Shown: positions 8,774 through 17,817, counted from the stretch's first letter. The stretch is 64,000 nt of DNA from COE1 sp949066965 (GCA_949066965.1 CARTDA010000006.1:62001-126000); one strand, 5' to 3'. Numbers and translations are program-made. The notes: generated by a model not told the origin, from the letters alone.

Positions 8774-10006
8774 TTAGATTCTGACTGCGCCGACTGCCCT
8801 GATATTCATCGGATATACATTGCTGTCGCCGACATACTTCGCGATATATTTCACATAGTTATCCGCCTCGGCAAGCGGCACCAGGCACATGATAACGCCG
8901 GCAAACCCGCCGCCATGCACACGGCATACACCATCACCGATTCCCTTTAAGAACAGCTCCGTGAGGGCAAGGGTCAGCGTAATCTTTTGTTCCTTGCAGT
9001 TCTGTAACGAATAGCAGTTCTGCAAAAGCTCCCACGAGGATGTGCCCGACTCATTGACAAGCTTTAAGACCTTGTCGATATCATCCTTTTCAATCGCATC
9101 AGCCATCTCGTCCACTCTCCGGTTTTCCTCAAAGAAATGGATTGCGCGAAGCACTGCCCTGTCGTTTGGTATCTCATTCACATGGGCAAGCAGGCTGTCA
9201 AGGTCTGTCTCACATAAAAGCTCCACGCCGAGGACCTTTGCCGCCTCCTTCATCTCATTTGGAATCCCTGAGTACTCCTCACTTAAATCCGCATGTCCCT
9301 TTCCTGTATTGACAATGACGAGACGGTAGCCCTTCTTCTCAAACGAAAACGTGAGCGGCTTGTATTCCGGCTGGACTCCGTTTGAAAAATCAAAGAGTAC
9401 GGGTCCCCCCACCGCGCATGCCATCTGGTCCATCATGCCGGATGCCTTGTTCCAGAATACATTTTCGGAGTACTTGCCAATCTTGGCATAATCCGCACAG
9501 GTCATGGCGCCATTGTTAAAGAAATGGTTGACAATCGTGCAGACGAGCATCTCAAAGGATGCCGACGAGCTGACACCTGCCGCCGCAATCACGTTCGTGG
9601 ACACATATGCGTCGAAACCGCCGACCTGGAACCCAAACTTCTGTGCGCCCTCCATCATTCCTGCCAGAAGCGATTCCGTGCCGCCAACTTTCGGAATTTC
9701 ATCAATCTTTGCAATGTCGACTATAATTTCCTTGCTGTAGCCCTCGCTGGTGATGCGAATCACGCTGCTGTTATTGACCTGCGCCGCGCCGATGGTATCC
9801 AGGTCAATGCTCCCCGCGATAACCTTCCCGCCGTTGTGGTCGGTATGGTTTCCGATAATCTCCGTCCTTCCGGGTGAGGAGAAGAATTCCGCCTCGTCAT
9901 GCCCATATTTCTTCCTGAAGTTCTCCGCCAGCGCACCGAACCGCGCCGCGCTCTCTGTACTTTCTCCGTAAACCTTTTCCAGCCTCTCACTGCTTGGGAT
10001 ATTCAT
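8774..10006 (-). CDS. galK: galactokinase
   Basis: This GHMP-family kinase phosphorylates galactose at C1, the entry step of the Leloir pathway in the cytoplasm. In 410 residues it shows the galactokinase signature GRTEIIGNHTDHNGG near residues 46-60, the ATP-binding GHMP motif AAGVSSSASFE near 133-143, and the C-terminal GGGFAGVIMCLV. AAGGAGG stands before the ATG. It is the last gene of an operon with a CoA-transferase and an esterase, and no other Leloir gene is in the window. The chain is slightly longer than the E. coli enzyme at the N-terminus, as is usual in Lachnospiraceae. An alternative sugar kinase role is unlikely given the signature. Confidence 0.93.
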   Translation of the reverse strand: MNIPSSERLEKVYGESTESAARFGALAENFRKKYGHDEAEFFSSPGRTEIIGNHTDHNGGKVIAGSIDLDTIGAAQVNNSSVIRITSEGYSKEIIVDIAKIDEIPKVGGTESLLAGMMEGAQKFGFQVGGFDAYVSTNVIAAAGVSSSASFEMLVCTIVNHFFNNGAMTCADYAKIGKYSENVFWNKASGMMDQMACAVGGPVLFDFSNGVQPEYKPLTFSFEKKGYRLVIVNTGKGHADLSEEYSGIPNEMKEAAKVLGVELLCETDLDSLLAHVNEIPNDRAVLRAIHFFEENRRVDEMADAIEKDDIDKVLKLVNESGTSSWELLQNCYSLQNCKEQKITLTLALTELFLKGIGDGVCRVHGGGFAGVIMCLVPLAEADNYVKYIAKYVGDSNVYPMNIRAVGAVRI

Positions 10007-10039
10007 TTTGATTTCCTCCTTAAATCTTTATCGTTTTTA

Positions 10040-10807
10040 TTATACACCACTGGAAGATAAAATCCAATAGATTCCTCTGGCAACCCGGATATCCGGTTCG
10101 CAAAAATGACCGCCTGCATTCCATTCGAGCGTGGTTTTTGCGCCCGACGGCAGTGCGCGGAGCATATCATATAGTTTTCTGGTGTTGTCTCCGACTGTTG
10201 ACAGCAGACTGTTTTTTGCCCGCTCCTCCTTATCGCCAAGACTTAGGTAAATGCAGTCCGTCTTGTTCCTGCAAAAAGCCGCCTGGTGTTCCTCTGCATA
10301 TGCAGGCCATCCCGCATACCACAAAGACCCGGAACAGCTGGCTGCTCCTGCAAAAAGCCGGCACTCCGCATATGCCCACAGACCAAAAAGCCCTGCAAGG
10401 GAATAGCCGACAGTATACCGCTGAACCTTTGTGTCATTCTTTATGTACACGGAATCCTCCGCTTCAATGTATGGTATGCATTGATTCACAAGCCACTCGA
10501 GCGTCCTGTCCGCATTTCCCCCAAAACCATCATTCCCGAATGCCGCCTGAGCCTTCCATGGCGAAAAATCGTCATTCCATTTCTCCGATTCATATGCCAC
10601 GATTAAAAACCCGGCATCCAGCGGCTTTTCCTTCAGACGAGATTCCAAATATGATATTGTTGTCATAATCCGTTTCTTATTCCTGCTGTCTATGCCCCAA
10701 TAAAATATTGGGCGTTTATGGCACACGCTGCCGTCTGCCCTACTGTCATATTGACAGACATGGCAAATTTTACTGCCTATTTCCACCGTCGTAAATGCTT
10801 TGTCCAT
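10040..10807 (-). CDS. putative alpha/beta-hydrolase esterase
   Basis: The 255-residue protein has a nucleophile elbow GYSLAG, matching the GxSxG pattern of alpha/beta hydrolases of the esterase D/enterochelin esterase type. A late acidic region and a terminal His in GGHFCEP would complete a Ser-Asp-His triad. It has no signal peptide, so it is cytoplasmic. It lies 13-33 bp from its operon neighbours, between the CoA-transferase and galK. The frame also opens with TTG at 10813, but ATG at 10807 has AGGG at a good distance. Substrate unknown; an acyl or carbohydrate ester is possible. Confidence 0.7.
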   Translation of the reverse strand: MDKAFTTVEIGSKICHVCQYDSRADGSVCHKRPIFYWGIDSRNKKRIMTTISYLESRLKEKPLDAGFLIVAYESEKWNDDFSPWKAQAAFGNDGFGGNADRTLEWLVNQCIPYIEAEDSVYIKNDTKVQRYTVGYSLAGLFGLWAYAECRLFAGAASCSGSLWYAGWPAYAEEHQAAFCRNKTDCIYLSLGDKEERAKNSLLSTVGDNTRKLYDMLRALPSGAKTTLEWNAGGHFCEPDIRVARGIYWILSSSGV

Positions 10808-10826
10808 TTGCAAATCCCTGCCGTCA

Positions 10827-12164
10827 CTATTTATTTGACCGTCTCCATATCTTCCGCTTCTGTGCCTCTTTTATCAGGTCATCCCTAAAGTCGGGGTGCG
10901 CAATCGAAATCAGCCCTTCTGCCCGCTCCCATGTGGAGCGTCCCTCCATATTAATCACGCCGTACTCCGTTGCCAGGAAGTAAACCTGGCTTCTCGGCGA
11001 TGTGATGATGTCACCGTCAAACTGCGGGCGGATGCGGGAGTGGTATGTCCCCTCCTTGTCCCTGTACACGGAGCTCATACAGATAAATGCCTTTCCTCCA
11101 TGGGAAGCAGAGGCGCCTATCAGAAAGTCAAGCTGACCGCCCGTGCCGCTGATTTGCCTGGAACCGGAGCTTTCCGCCGCCACCTGCCCATACAAGTCCA
11201 CGGAAACGCAGCTGTTGATGGAAACCATGTTGTCAATCTGGGCAATCACCTCTGGTCTGTTGACATATTCGAGCGGATAAGCCGCTATGCCATGGTTGTC
11301 GTCAACCCACTCATAGAGCTCCGGCGAACCGACTGCACAGCCAAACACACCCTTTCCCCTGTCTATATTTTTTTTGCGGTTTGTCAGCTTGCCTGCCCTG
11401 TACATACTTAAATACGCATCCGAACAAAGCTCCGTGTGCATACCCAGATCACGGAGGTCTGACTCCGCTATCAGCTCCCCGAGCGCGTTTGGCATACTGC
11501 CGATTCCCAGCTGCAGTGTCGCCCCGTCCACAATATAAGGAAGAATCTTCTGTGCAATCTTCCTGTCCGTCTCGGAGGGTATGACCGGCTTCGTTCCCAC
11601 AAACGGTTCATGCTTCCCCTCCACAATATAATCCACATCCGAAATATGAATGCATTCATCATATCCACCATGCACTTTTGGAAGGTTTTCGTTGACCTCG
11701 ACAATGACAATGTCTGCCATGCGCGTGATTGGCGCCGCGACACCCGTATTGACGGAAAAATTGAAATATCCATGCTTATCCATCGGCGAGACACTCACCA
11801 TCACAACGTTTACCGTGAGAAAAAACTCATAGTAGGCGGCATTGTTGTGAAATACCATAGGAATGTAATAGCAGAGTCCCCTGTCACACAGCTTCCGTTC
11901 ATAAGACGAGCAGTGCCAGCTGTGGTATATAAAATGCTCCTGGCTCTCATCGCACTCAGCCACCGCAATCGGTCCGGATATCAGATTGCCGCGTATTTTC
12001 ACATCATGCAGCATATCCCTGCGCTTCGCCAGTGCCCTGTCCAGAAGCACCGGCTTGCCAAGACAGCTTGTATAGTCTACCCAGTCACCGCTTTTTACTA
12101 CCTTCACTGCCTCGTCAGGAGTTGTCAGCTTTGCCTTGTATTCCACCTGAAAATCGTGCAGCAT
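10827..12164 (-). CDS. acetyl-CoA hydrolase/CoA-transferase family protein (butyryl-CoA:acetate CoA-transferase-like)
   Basis: Enzymes of this family move CoA between short acyl groups and acetate, the last step of butyrate formation in Roseburia-type bacteria. The protein shares the family layout: DFxxEYKxKL at the start, SGDWVDY, a long CoA-binding core, LQLGIGSMPNALGELIAESDL, the LGMHTEL segment that should hold the catalytic Glu, SGTGGQLDF, and the end AHPDFRDDLIKEA..IWRRSN. ATG at 12164 is preferred over the in-frame ATG 15 bp upstream because GGAG sits 9 bases before it. It differs from the classical But sequence I remember in the central loops, so a paralogue with another acyl specificity is possible. 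Confidence 0.85.
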   Translation of the reverse strand: MLHDFQVEYKAKLTTPDEAVKVVKSGDWVDYTSCLGKPVLLDRALAKRRDMLHDVKIRGNLISGPIAVAECDESQEHFIYHSWHCSSYERKLCDRGLCYYIPMVFHNNAAYYEFFLTVNVVMVSVSPMDKHGYFNFSVNTGVAAPITRMADIVIVEVNENLPKVHGGYDECIHISDVDYIVEGKHEPFVGTKPVIPSETDRKIAQKILPYIVDGATLQLGIGSMPNALGELIAESDLRDLGMHTELCSDAYLSMYRAGKLTNRKKNIDRGKGVFGCAVGSPELYEWVDDNHGIAAYPLEYVNRPEVIAQIDNMVSINSCVSVDLYGQVAAESSGSRQISGTGGQLDFLIGASASHGGKAFICMSSVYRDKEGTYHSRIRPQFDGDIITSPRSQVYFLATEYGVINMEGRSTWERAEGLISIAHPDFRDDLIKEAQKRKIWRRSNK

Positions 12165-12197
12165 CGTATCACACTCCATTCCATCAAACTTTATTCC

Positions 12198-12674
12198 TTA
12201 CCTCCTAAACAGGTTATTCAGCGATGCCTCCATCTTGTGCAGGGATTCCACCGCGTCATTGAGGTTTGCCAGCGTCCTTGAAAGCTCCTCCGTGTCAAGC
12301 CCTTCGATTGCACTGTTCAGCGCCTCGATGTCAACCCCGTTGAGCGTGTCGACCGCCTGCCTGAGCGTGTCCGCAACCTCCTCCAAATCTACATTTTCCA
12401 GCGAATTTCTGACCTGGCGCAGGGTTTCGTTCACGTTCTCCACATCCACTGCCGCCATCTGTTCCAGGACAGGCTGTGCCTGCTGCGCAATGGTGCGCAC
12501 CTGTCCAAAAAGATATGCCCCGCCGGCAAGCAGCAGTACTGTCAGCACGGAAGTAATCATACACATGATTCTCGTAAACACAAGCTCCCTGCGGAGCTTC
12601 TTCATCATCTGTTCCATCCCGCGCAATGCTTCCTCTCCTGTATTATTTCCACTATTGACCTGTTGTCCATCCAT
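12198..12674 (-). CDS. small membrane-anchored protein with heptad-like repeats
   Basis: A 158-residue protein of unknown function. A membrane span near residues 40-60 (IMCMITSVLTVLLLAGGAYL) is followed by an amphipathic repeat region with recurring motifs such as VENVNETLRQVRNSLENVD, LEEVADTLRQAVDTLNGVD and IEALNSAIEGLD. The pattern looks like methyl-accepting or BdrP-type coiled-coil stalks. ATG at 12674 has AAGGGG upstream; the longer open frame would cross the promoter. It is the first gene of the CoA-transferase/galK operon, 33 bp ahead of the transferase. Confidence 0.65.
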   Translation of the reverse strand: MDGQQVNSGNNTGEEALRGMEQMMKKLRRELVFTRIMCMITSVLTVLLLAGGAYLFGQVRTIAQQAQPVLEQMAAVDVENVNETLRQVRNSLENVDLEEVADTLRQAVDTLNGVDIEALNSAIEGLDTEELSRTLANLNDAVESLHKMEASLNNLFRR

Positions 12675-12735
12675 TTCTTTTCCCCTTTTTGTCATTGATG
12701 TGCTGTTTTCAGCAGATTTATTTTCTATATTGTCT

Positions 12736-12744
12736 ATCATAACA
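12736..12744 (-). promoter_or_regulatory. extended -10 promoter for the 12674-8774 operon
   Basis: The minus strand reads TGTTATGAT, an extended -10 (TGnTATGAT), 62 bp ahead of the start at 12674 in a very AT-rich 200-bp divergent region. No good -35 is visible at 17 bp. Confidence 0.5.
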
Positions 12745-12802
12745 TACTTTAAAACAAAAATGTAGAAAATTAACAAAAAATCCAAAAAAATCAAAATAAT
12801 AG

Positions 12803-12831
12803 TTGTTAATTTTCCAATAATTTTATAAAAT
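12803..12831 (+). promoter_or_regulatory. promoter for the receiver-fusion gene
   Basis: TTGTTA (12803-12808), 17 bases, then TAAAAT (12826-12831) lies 56 bp before the ATG at 12887. It faces the minus-strand promoter in the same AT-rich gap. Confidence 0.5.
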
Positions 12832-12886
12832 AAATATAGTCGGGCAGTAATAATAGCCAAAATAAAATAGAGAGGTGCGGATTTAT

Positions 12887-14185
12887 ATGTTTATACAACT
12901 TTTTAGCAACTACCTGGTCGGGCAGTCAGTCCTCACGATTGAACAGCGTGATTCTTTTCAGGAGGAAATCCAGAAGACACGTGTCAAACTGGGAACGATT
13001 GCGGTTGCTGACGGTCTTTTGACAGAGGCGCAGGCTGAGGAAATCAACCACCAGCAGACACAGCAGGACCGCCGTTTCGGTGACATTGCCGTGGAACTGG
13101 GATATCTGACAGAAGATCAGATTACGGAGCTTCTCGGCAAGCAGGGCAATATTGCCATGAAATTTTTCCAGCTGCTGACGGACAACCTTGATATTTCTCT
13201 GGACTCCATCACGGAACATCTTGCAGCCTTCCAGAAAGTACATGGTTTTACCGAAGCCGAAATTGAGGCCCTGAAAAAAGACGATTTTGACTCCATCATT
13301 CCGCTCTTTGCCACAGTGCGGGATCCTGCAATCACAGATCTCGCCGGTCTTGTGATGCGTAACCTGACGAGATTTGTCAACAATAACTTTTATTTTGGCA
13401 GAATGAAAAAGGCATCGGATTACTCATACAGTATGCTTGCAGGCCAGAAATCACTCGGGGATTCGTTTGTCTATCTCGGTTTTGGCGCGACAAACGAGCT
13501 GGACGGTATTATCAGGCTTGCAAAAGACTATGCCAGGACAGTCACAATCTCAAACAGTGACGAAGTGTATGATGCCGTCTGCGAATTTGCCAACCTGAAT
13601 AACGGTCTTTTTGCATCCGTTCTCAGTGACGACGACATCTCCATCGATATGGTTCCGCCGGAAGTGTACCTGAATCAGCGGTTATCAGGCAGTGCATACT
13701 ATATGCCCGTTTATTTCAATGATTCCGAATTTGACCTGATTATCTCCACTGACCCTGCCTTCAAGCCGGGAGACAAGCCGCATACCCTGAACCTGAAGAA
13801 AACAACACTGAACACGGATACGTCAAGCACGCTGCCTACCGTTCTTGTTGTTGACGATTCCGCACTTATCAGGAAAATCCTGATCCAGCTGCTCAGCGAA
13901 AACGGCTTCATAATTGTGGGCGAGGCAGCAAACGGCGCCGAGGGTGTCGAGCTGTACAAGGACCTTGAGCCTGACTATGTGACGCTGGATATCACAATGC
14001 CTGTGATGGATGGCGTTGAGGCGCTGAAACAGATTAAGGGCTATGACCCCGAAGCAAAGGTTGCCATGGTTTCTGCCGCCGGTCAGAAGGACAAGCTGAT
14101 GGATGCGCTGAAAAACGGCGCCGAGCTGTTCTTCACAAAGCCGTTTAATTCACAGGAGGTCATCACAGGACTGAAAAGCTTTTAA
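12887..14185 (+). CDS. MshEN-like / CheX-like / CheY receiver fusion protein
   Basis: The 432-residue cytoplasmic protein has three parts. Residues about 20-90 hold two tandem repeats, LGTIAVADGLLTEAQ and FGDIAVELGYLTEDQ, which match the GspE/MshE N-terminal fold that can bind cyclic-di-GMP. Residues about 165-305 resemble a CheX/CheC-type phosphatase domain (VCEFANLNNGLFASVL). The end from about 310 is a full CheY receiver: VVDDSALIRK, the phospho-Asp in TLDITMPVMDG, and the KPF Lys. ATG at 12887 is chosen with AGAGG 11 bases upstream; a GTG at 12875 is also in frame. It is monocistronic and ends in a shared terminator. A role in chemotaxis or c-di-GMP signalling is inferred. Confidence 0.75.
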   Translation: MFIQLFSNYLVGQSVLTIEQRDSFQEEIQKTRVKLGTIAVADGLLTEAQAEEINHQQTQQDRRFGDIAVELGYLTEDQITELLGKQGNIAMKFFQLLTDNLDISLDSITEHLAAFQKVHGFTEAEIEALKKDDFDSIIPLFATVRDPAITDLAGLVMRNLTRFVNNNFYFGRMKKASDYSYSMLAGQKSLGDSFVYLGFGATNELDGIIRLAKDYARTVTISNSDEVYDAVCEFANLNNGLFASVLSDDDISIDMVPPEVYLNQRLSGSAYYMPVYFNDSEFDLIISTDPAFKPGDKPHTLNLKKTTLNTDTSSTLPTVLVVDDSALIRKILIQLLSENGFIIVGEAANGAEGVELYKDLEPDYVTLDITMPVMDGVEALKQIKGYDPEAKVAMVSAAGQKDKLMDALKNGAELFFTKPFNSQEVITGLKSF

Positions 14186-14196
14186 TCTGAAATAAC

Positions 14197-14235
14197 AAAA
14201 ACCCTGGGTGGAAGAATTTCCATCCAGGGTTTTTC
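14197..14235. terminator. bidirectional terminator
   Basis: AAAAACCCTGG pairs with CCAGGGTTTTT around an inner TGGAA/TTCCA stem. A-tract and T-tract flank it, so it serves both the plus-strand receiver gene and the convergent amidase gene. Confidence 0.92.
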
Positions 14236-14239
14236 TATA

Positions 14240-15247
14240 TTAAAGCTTATAGTGTTCCACGTCATAGAGCAGTTTTTCCCACGCGTCCTCATGGTTCACA
14301 TAATATAACGGACAGCGTTTGCCGCCACAGTCATAATGACGCAGGATGTCCTTTGCCTCAAGGTGGTACTTGTCCGTCAGCCACACCAGCATGGCAATCA
14401 GGGAGTCATATGTTTCCTGCGTGAACGAGCCATCCTCCTCGATAAAACAGCATTCTATCGAGATAGAGTCCTTATTTCTGTTTACAACAGCATATGCCTC
14501 CTCCTCAAGCGGAATACACTGTATAATCTCGCCCTCATAGCCGATGATAAAATGCGCGCTCGCCGCGCGTTCATGCGTTTCTCCCAGGCTTTCAAAGTAG
14601 CTTCTGTTCTGCGCCGCCGATGTTTTCGGATTTGCCGTGTAATGGACAAAGATATTATTGACGCTGCCAAGCTTCGTTCCGGGGCGGTTATACTCGCTTA
14701 TCGTAAGAAAATCCTCCACAATCTCAGGCTTTTTCGCATCACTGCTGTCGCCCACGACAGGAATGTCATCCAGGATGGAATGAAATGTCGTGTCGCCCTT
14801 GCCCTTCACATTTGCATTCGAGTAAAATATCTTTCCCATAGAAAACACAGTTACTGCCAATACCATAACCCATAAGGCAGCCAGACTACGGTAAATCGTT
14901 CTCTGCCTGCGCCTGACCTTCTGTCGCTTCAATCTCCGTATATTATCTGCCCTGTTGTACTGCCTCCCTGTTCGTATCGGTTCTATTGTCCTTGGGTTTC
15001 CTGTCCTTACCGTACCAGCCGGTCTCACCCGCCCTGCTGCCCTCGGATTCCCAGCCCTTACCGGCTCTGCAAGCCTTGGATTCCTCACCCTTACAGGCTC
15101 CGCTGCCCTTGGACTCCTTATCCTGATTGGCTCCACTGTCCTTTGCCTTCCGGTATTTACTGCCCTCCTCTGCCTGTTCTGATTCCCCGACGGGCTGACC
15201 ACCTGCCACAATTCCAATTCCCGACTCTGACGCGCTTGATTTCCCAT
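14240..15247 (-). CDS. N-acetylmuramoyl-L-alanine amidase, membrane-anchored, with basic repeat tail
   Basis: The C-terminal half (about residues 190-335) is an Amidase_2/PGRP domain that cuts the bond between muramic acid and the peptide stem. Zinc-site residues are visible as His in FVHYTAN, His in LRHYDCGGKRCP and the nearby Cys. A single membrane span lies near residues 122-142. Ahead of it is a very basic tail of about 115 residues with degenerate units such as AEPVRVRNPRLAEPVRAGNPRAA. The catalytic domain would therefore face outward and the tail stay inside. AGGAG before the ATG supports the start. It is monocistronic. The tail's job is unknown; nucleic acid or teichoic acid contact is speculation. 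Confidence 0.85.
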   Translation of the reverse strand: MGNQARQSRELELWQVVSPSGNQNRQRRAVNTGRQRTVEPIRIRSPRAAEPVRVRNPRLAEPVRAGNPRAAGRVRPAGTVRTGNPRTIEPIRTGRQYNRADNIRRLKRQKVRRRQRTIYRSLAALWVMVLAVTVFSMGKIFYSNANVKGKGDTTFHSILDDIPVVGDSSDAKKPEIVEDFLTISEYNRPGTKLGSVNNIFVHYTANPKTSAAQNRSYFESLGETHERAASAHFIIGYEGEIIQCIPLEEEAYAVVNRNKDSISIECCFIEEDGSFTQETYDSLIAMLVWLTDKYHLEAKDILRHYDCGGKRCPLYYVNHEDAWEKLLYDVEHYKL

Positions 15248-15392
15248 AGTACTTCTCCTATAACATTATCTTTTGCACTTCCTATATATTAGACGCTAAA
15301 AGAGGACAAAAGGTTTCATTTTTCGCAAAATTTTTTCTAAAAATATTATAAATCATCAAGCTCTATTTTTTCTCTAAAAATCATTAAATTTT

Positions 15393-16358
15393 TTATAATC
15401 TAACCGCATACCCCAGCCTGTTTATAAGCGCCCTGTCTGTCCGGGCTGTGATTCCGGCAGTTGTGAGCATGTCGCCCGAAATCGCGGCATTCGCCCCGCT
15501 GCGGAAACACTTCTCCCCCTTGTCGCTCAGAAGCCCGCGTCCCCCGGCCAGACGGATAACCCCATCGGGTATCAGGAAACGGAAAATGGAAACGATACGG
15601 CAAAATTCATCATCTGACAGGATTTTGTTGTTTTCATACGGTGTCCCTTTTATCGGATTCAGCAGATTGACAGGAACCGACTTTACCCCCAACTCCCGCA
15701 ACGCCAGCGCCATGTCGATTCGATTCCCCATCGTCTCGCCAAGTCCCATGATGCCTCCTGAGCAGACCTCCAGGCCGGCACGTTTCGCCGCTTTTATTGT
15801 TGCTATTTTTTCATCATAGGAATGTGTCGTGCAGACTTTTGGGAAAAATTCCCGCGATGCCTCAAGATTACAGTGTACCCTCGATGCGCCAGCCTGCTTT
15901 ATTTTACGGAATTGCTGCTCGTCCAGAAGCCCAAACGATACACAGATTTGAATATCCACGTTCCTGCGGATTTCCCGGATGCTCTCACATGCCTGATCCA
16001 CCTCCTGCGCGCTCAGGCTTCTCCCTGAAGTCACAACAGAATACCGCAGAACTCCCTGCTCCTTATTATGCCGTGCCCCCGCAAGCAGCTCCTCTGTCGG
16101 CAAAAGCGGGTAAGTTTCTTTACAGTCCGTATGGTAATGTGCACTCTGGGCGCAGTATTTACAATCCTCTGAGCATTTTCCACACTTGCCGTTTATGATT
16201 GTGCACATGTCAAAACGGTTTCCGCACATTTTTTCCCGGATTTCATTGGCAGCAGCCGCAAGCGCATCCAGCGGCTCCCCCGCCAGTGCAGCTGCCTCAT
16301 CATATGATATATCTGCTCCTTCGTATATCTTTTGCTTTAATTCTTCTGTAAGACTCAT
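15393..16358 (-). CDS. bioB: biotin synthase
   Basis: This radical SAM enzyme inserts sulfur into dethiobiotin to make biotin. The 321-residue chain has the 4Fe-4S motif CSEDCKYC at residues 62-69, followed by AQSAHYHTDC, SGGIMGLGET and the C-terminal RLAGGRGLLSDKG region. The latter contributes to substrate and 2Fe-2S cluster binding. The length is normal. It is a single gene under a BirA-type operator (16373-16402), and the biotin transporter gene bioY at 38087 has the same control. No other bio biosynthesis gene is nearby, so dethiobiotin must come from elsewhere in the genome or from outside the cell. Confidence 0.95.
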   Translation of the reverse strand: MSLTEELKQKIYEGADISYDEAAALAGEPLDALAAAANEIREKMCGNRFDMCTIINGKCGKCSEDCKYCAQSAHYHTDCKETYPLLPTEELLAGARHNKEQGVLRYSVVTSGRSLSAQEVDQACESIREIRRNVDIQICVSFGLLDEQQFRKIKQAGASRVHCNLEASREFFPKVCTTHSYDEKIATIKAAKRAGLEVCSGGIMGLGETMGNRIDMALALRELGVKSVPVNLLNPIKGTPYENNKILSDDEFCRIVSIFRFLIPDGVIRLAGGRGLLSDKGEKCFRSGANAAISGDMLTTAGITARTDRALINRLGYAVRL

Positions 16359-16372
16359 ACCCTGCCTCCCTA

Positions 16373-16422
16373 TGTTAACTTATTTCTTCTTATAGGTTAA
16401 CATTTGTACAGTAAGAAGTCAA
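16373..16422 (-). promoter_or_regulatory. BirA operator overlapping the bioB promoter
   Basis: TGTTAAC (16373-16379) and GTTAACA (16396-16402) form a perfect inverted pair 16 bases apart, the spacing known for Firmicutes BirA sites. On the minus strand, -35 TTGACT (16417-16422), 17 bases and -10 TAACCT (16394-16399) place the -10 inside the operator. Biotin-loaded BirA would block initiation. Confidence 0.85.
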
Positions 16423-16430
16423 GCCGCATT

Positions 16431-17801
16431 TCATCCATACTTCGGGCTCTTTATCCACTTACCTCCCAAAAACCGTACCGAAAAGATAATGGCCCTGACT
16501 GTCCAGTCCGCGAACATGCCAATCCATACAGCCATCGGGCCAAAATGGTATACCCGCACAAGATAAATGCACAGCACAACCCGGCAGCACCACATGGTTA
16601 CCGTGGAGACAATCATGGAAAACCGCACATCGCCTGCCGCCCGCAGTCCATAGGATATAACAAAGGAGCCAACCCACACAAGCGGCTTGACAATCGTAAT
16701 TGCCGTAAGCATCTCAAAACACATCTGCGCCGCCTCCGGCTCCATGCCGGCAATCCACGTAACAGGCTTTGTGATGGCAAACACAAACAGGCAGGAGACA
16801 AGAATCCCTGCCCATGCAACACCTGACAGCTTTACAATATAATATTTTGCCTCCTCTTTTCTGCCAGCCCCGATACACTGTCCGACCACTGTCATCAGTC
16901 CAATTCCGATGCCGATGCCAAAAACACCGTTCAGGGTTTCCAGTATGTTCGCCATCGCCTGTGCCGCTATCGCCACTGTTCCCATTGTCGAGACCGTCGA
17001 CTGTATCGCAAGCTTCCCGAACTGAAACATGCCATTCTCGATACCGGACGGAATGCCTATTGCCATTATTTTCCATATCAGCGGCATATCCGGCCTGATC
17101 CGGAAATAATCCCTGACCACGATGACCTGACGCGGTTTCCTGAGATAACAGAATATCACAGCCGTGCAAAATACCCTTGATGTCAGCGTCGCAAGCGCAG
17201 CCCCCGCCACACTCCATTGAAATCCATAGATAAATATGGCATTTCCCGCGATGTTGAGAACATTGGAGATAACGGACACCTTCATGGGAAACCGGGAATT
17301 TCCTCCCGCCCGGAAAAACGCGGCACCCACGCTGAAAAGCGCCAGAAACGGATAGGAAATCACGGTAATCAGAAAATACACAAGGCACCCGCTCATTACC
17401 TGTTCCTCGACTTCCCCGAATATCAGCCGGAGCAGCCTTTCCCGCCCTATCAGGCATATCAGCATAACGCCCACTGAAATCACGGTGACTGTGAGTACAA
17501 CCTGCCTTGCCGCCTTGTTGGACTGTCTTGTATCACCGCTTCCCAGATACTGTGAACAGATGATTGCCGCGCCTGCCGCCATGGCAGAAAACACCTGGAT
17601 GATCAGGTTGTTGAAGGAATCCACCAGTGATACCGCAGAAATGGCTTCGCTCCCGACTGTCGATACCATCGTGGTATCAACCATCCCCATAAAGGAATTC
17701 AGCAGCTGCTCCACGACAATCGGCACAAGCAGCAGGAGTAACGCCCTGTTGTCAAAGAGAATATTGTTCCAGTCTATTTTATTTTTATCATACAGTTTCA
17801 T
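16431..17801 (-). CDS. MATE family efflux transporter
   Basis: A 456-residue, twelve-span inner membrane protein of the multidrug and toxic compound extrusion family. It has the N-terminal VPIVVEQLLNSFMGMVDTTMVSTVG segment and the central repeat start MAIGIPSGIENGMFQFGKL, which marks the two-fold symmetry of MATE carriers. It exports drugs or metabolites using a cation gradient; the substrate is unknown. It begins 16 bp after larC, so it is likely co-transcribed with the lar genes, but a functional link is not evident. Confidence 0.9.
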   Translation of the reverse strand: MKLYDKNKIDWNNILFDNRALLLLLVPIVVEQLLNSFMGMVDTTMVSTVGSEAISAVSLVDSFNNLIIQVFSAMAAGAAIICSQYLGSGDTRQSNKAARQVVLTVTVISVGVMLICLIGRERLLRLIFGEVEEQVMSGCLVYFLITVISYPFLALFSVGAAFFRAGGNSRFPMKVSVISNVLNIAGNAIFIYGFQWSVAGAALATLTSRVFCTAVIFCYLRKPRQVIVVRDYFRIRPDMPLIWKIMAIGIPSGIENGMFQFGKLAIQSTVSTMGTVAIAAQAMANILETLNGVFGIGIGIGLMTVVGQCIGAGRKEEAKYYIVKLSGVAWAGILVSCLFVFAITKPVTWIAGMEPEAAQMCFEMLTAITIVKPLVWVGSFVISYGLRAAGDVRFSMIVSTVTMWCCRVVLCIYLVRVYHFGPMAVWIGMFADWTVRAIIFSVRFLGGKWIKSPKYG

Positions 17802-17817
17802 TTGTCCGACCTTCTAT

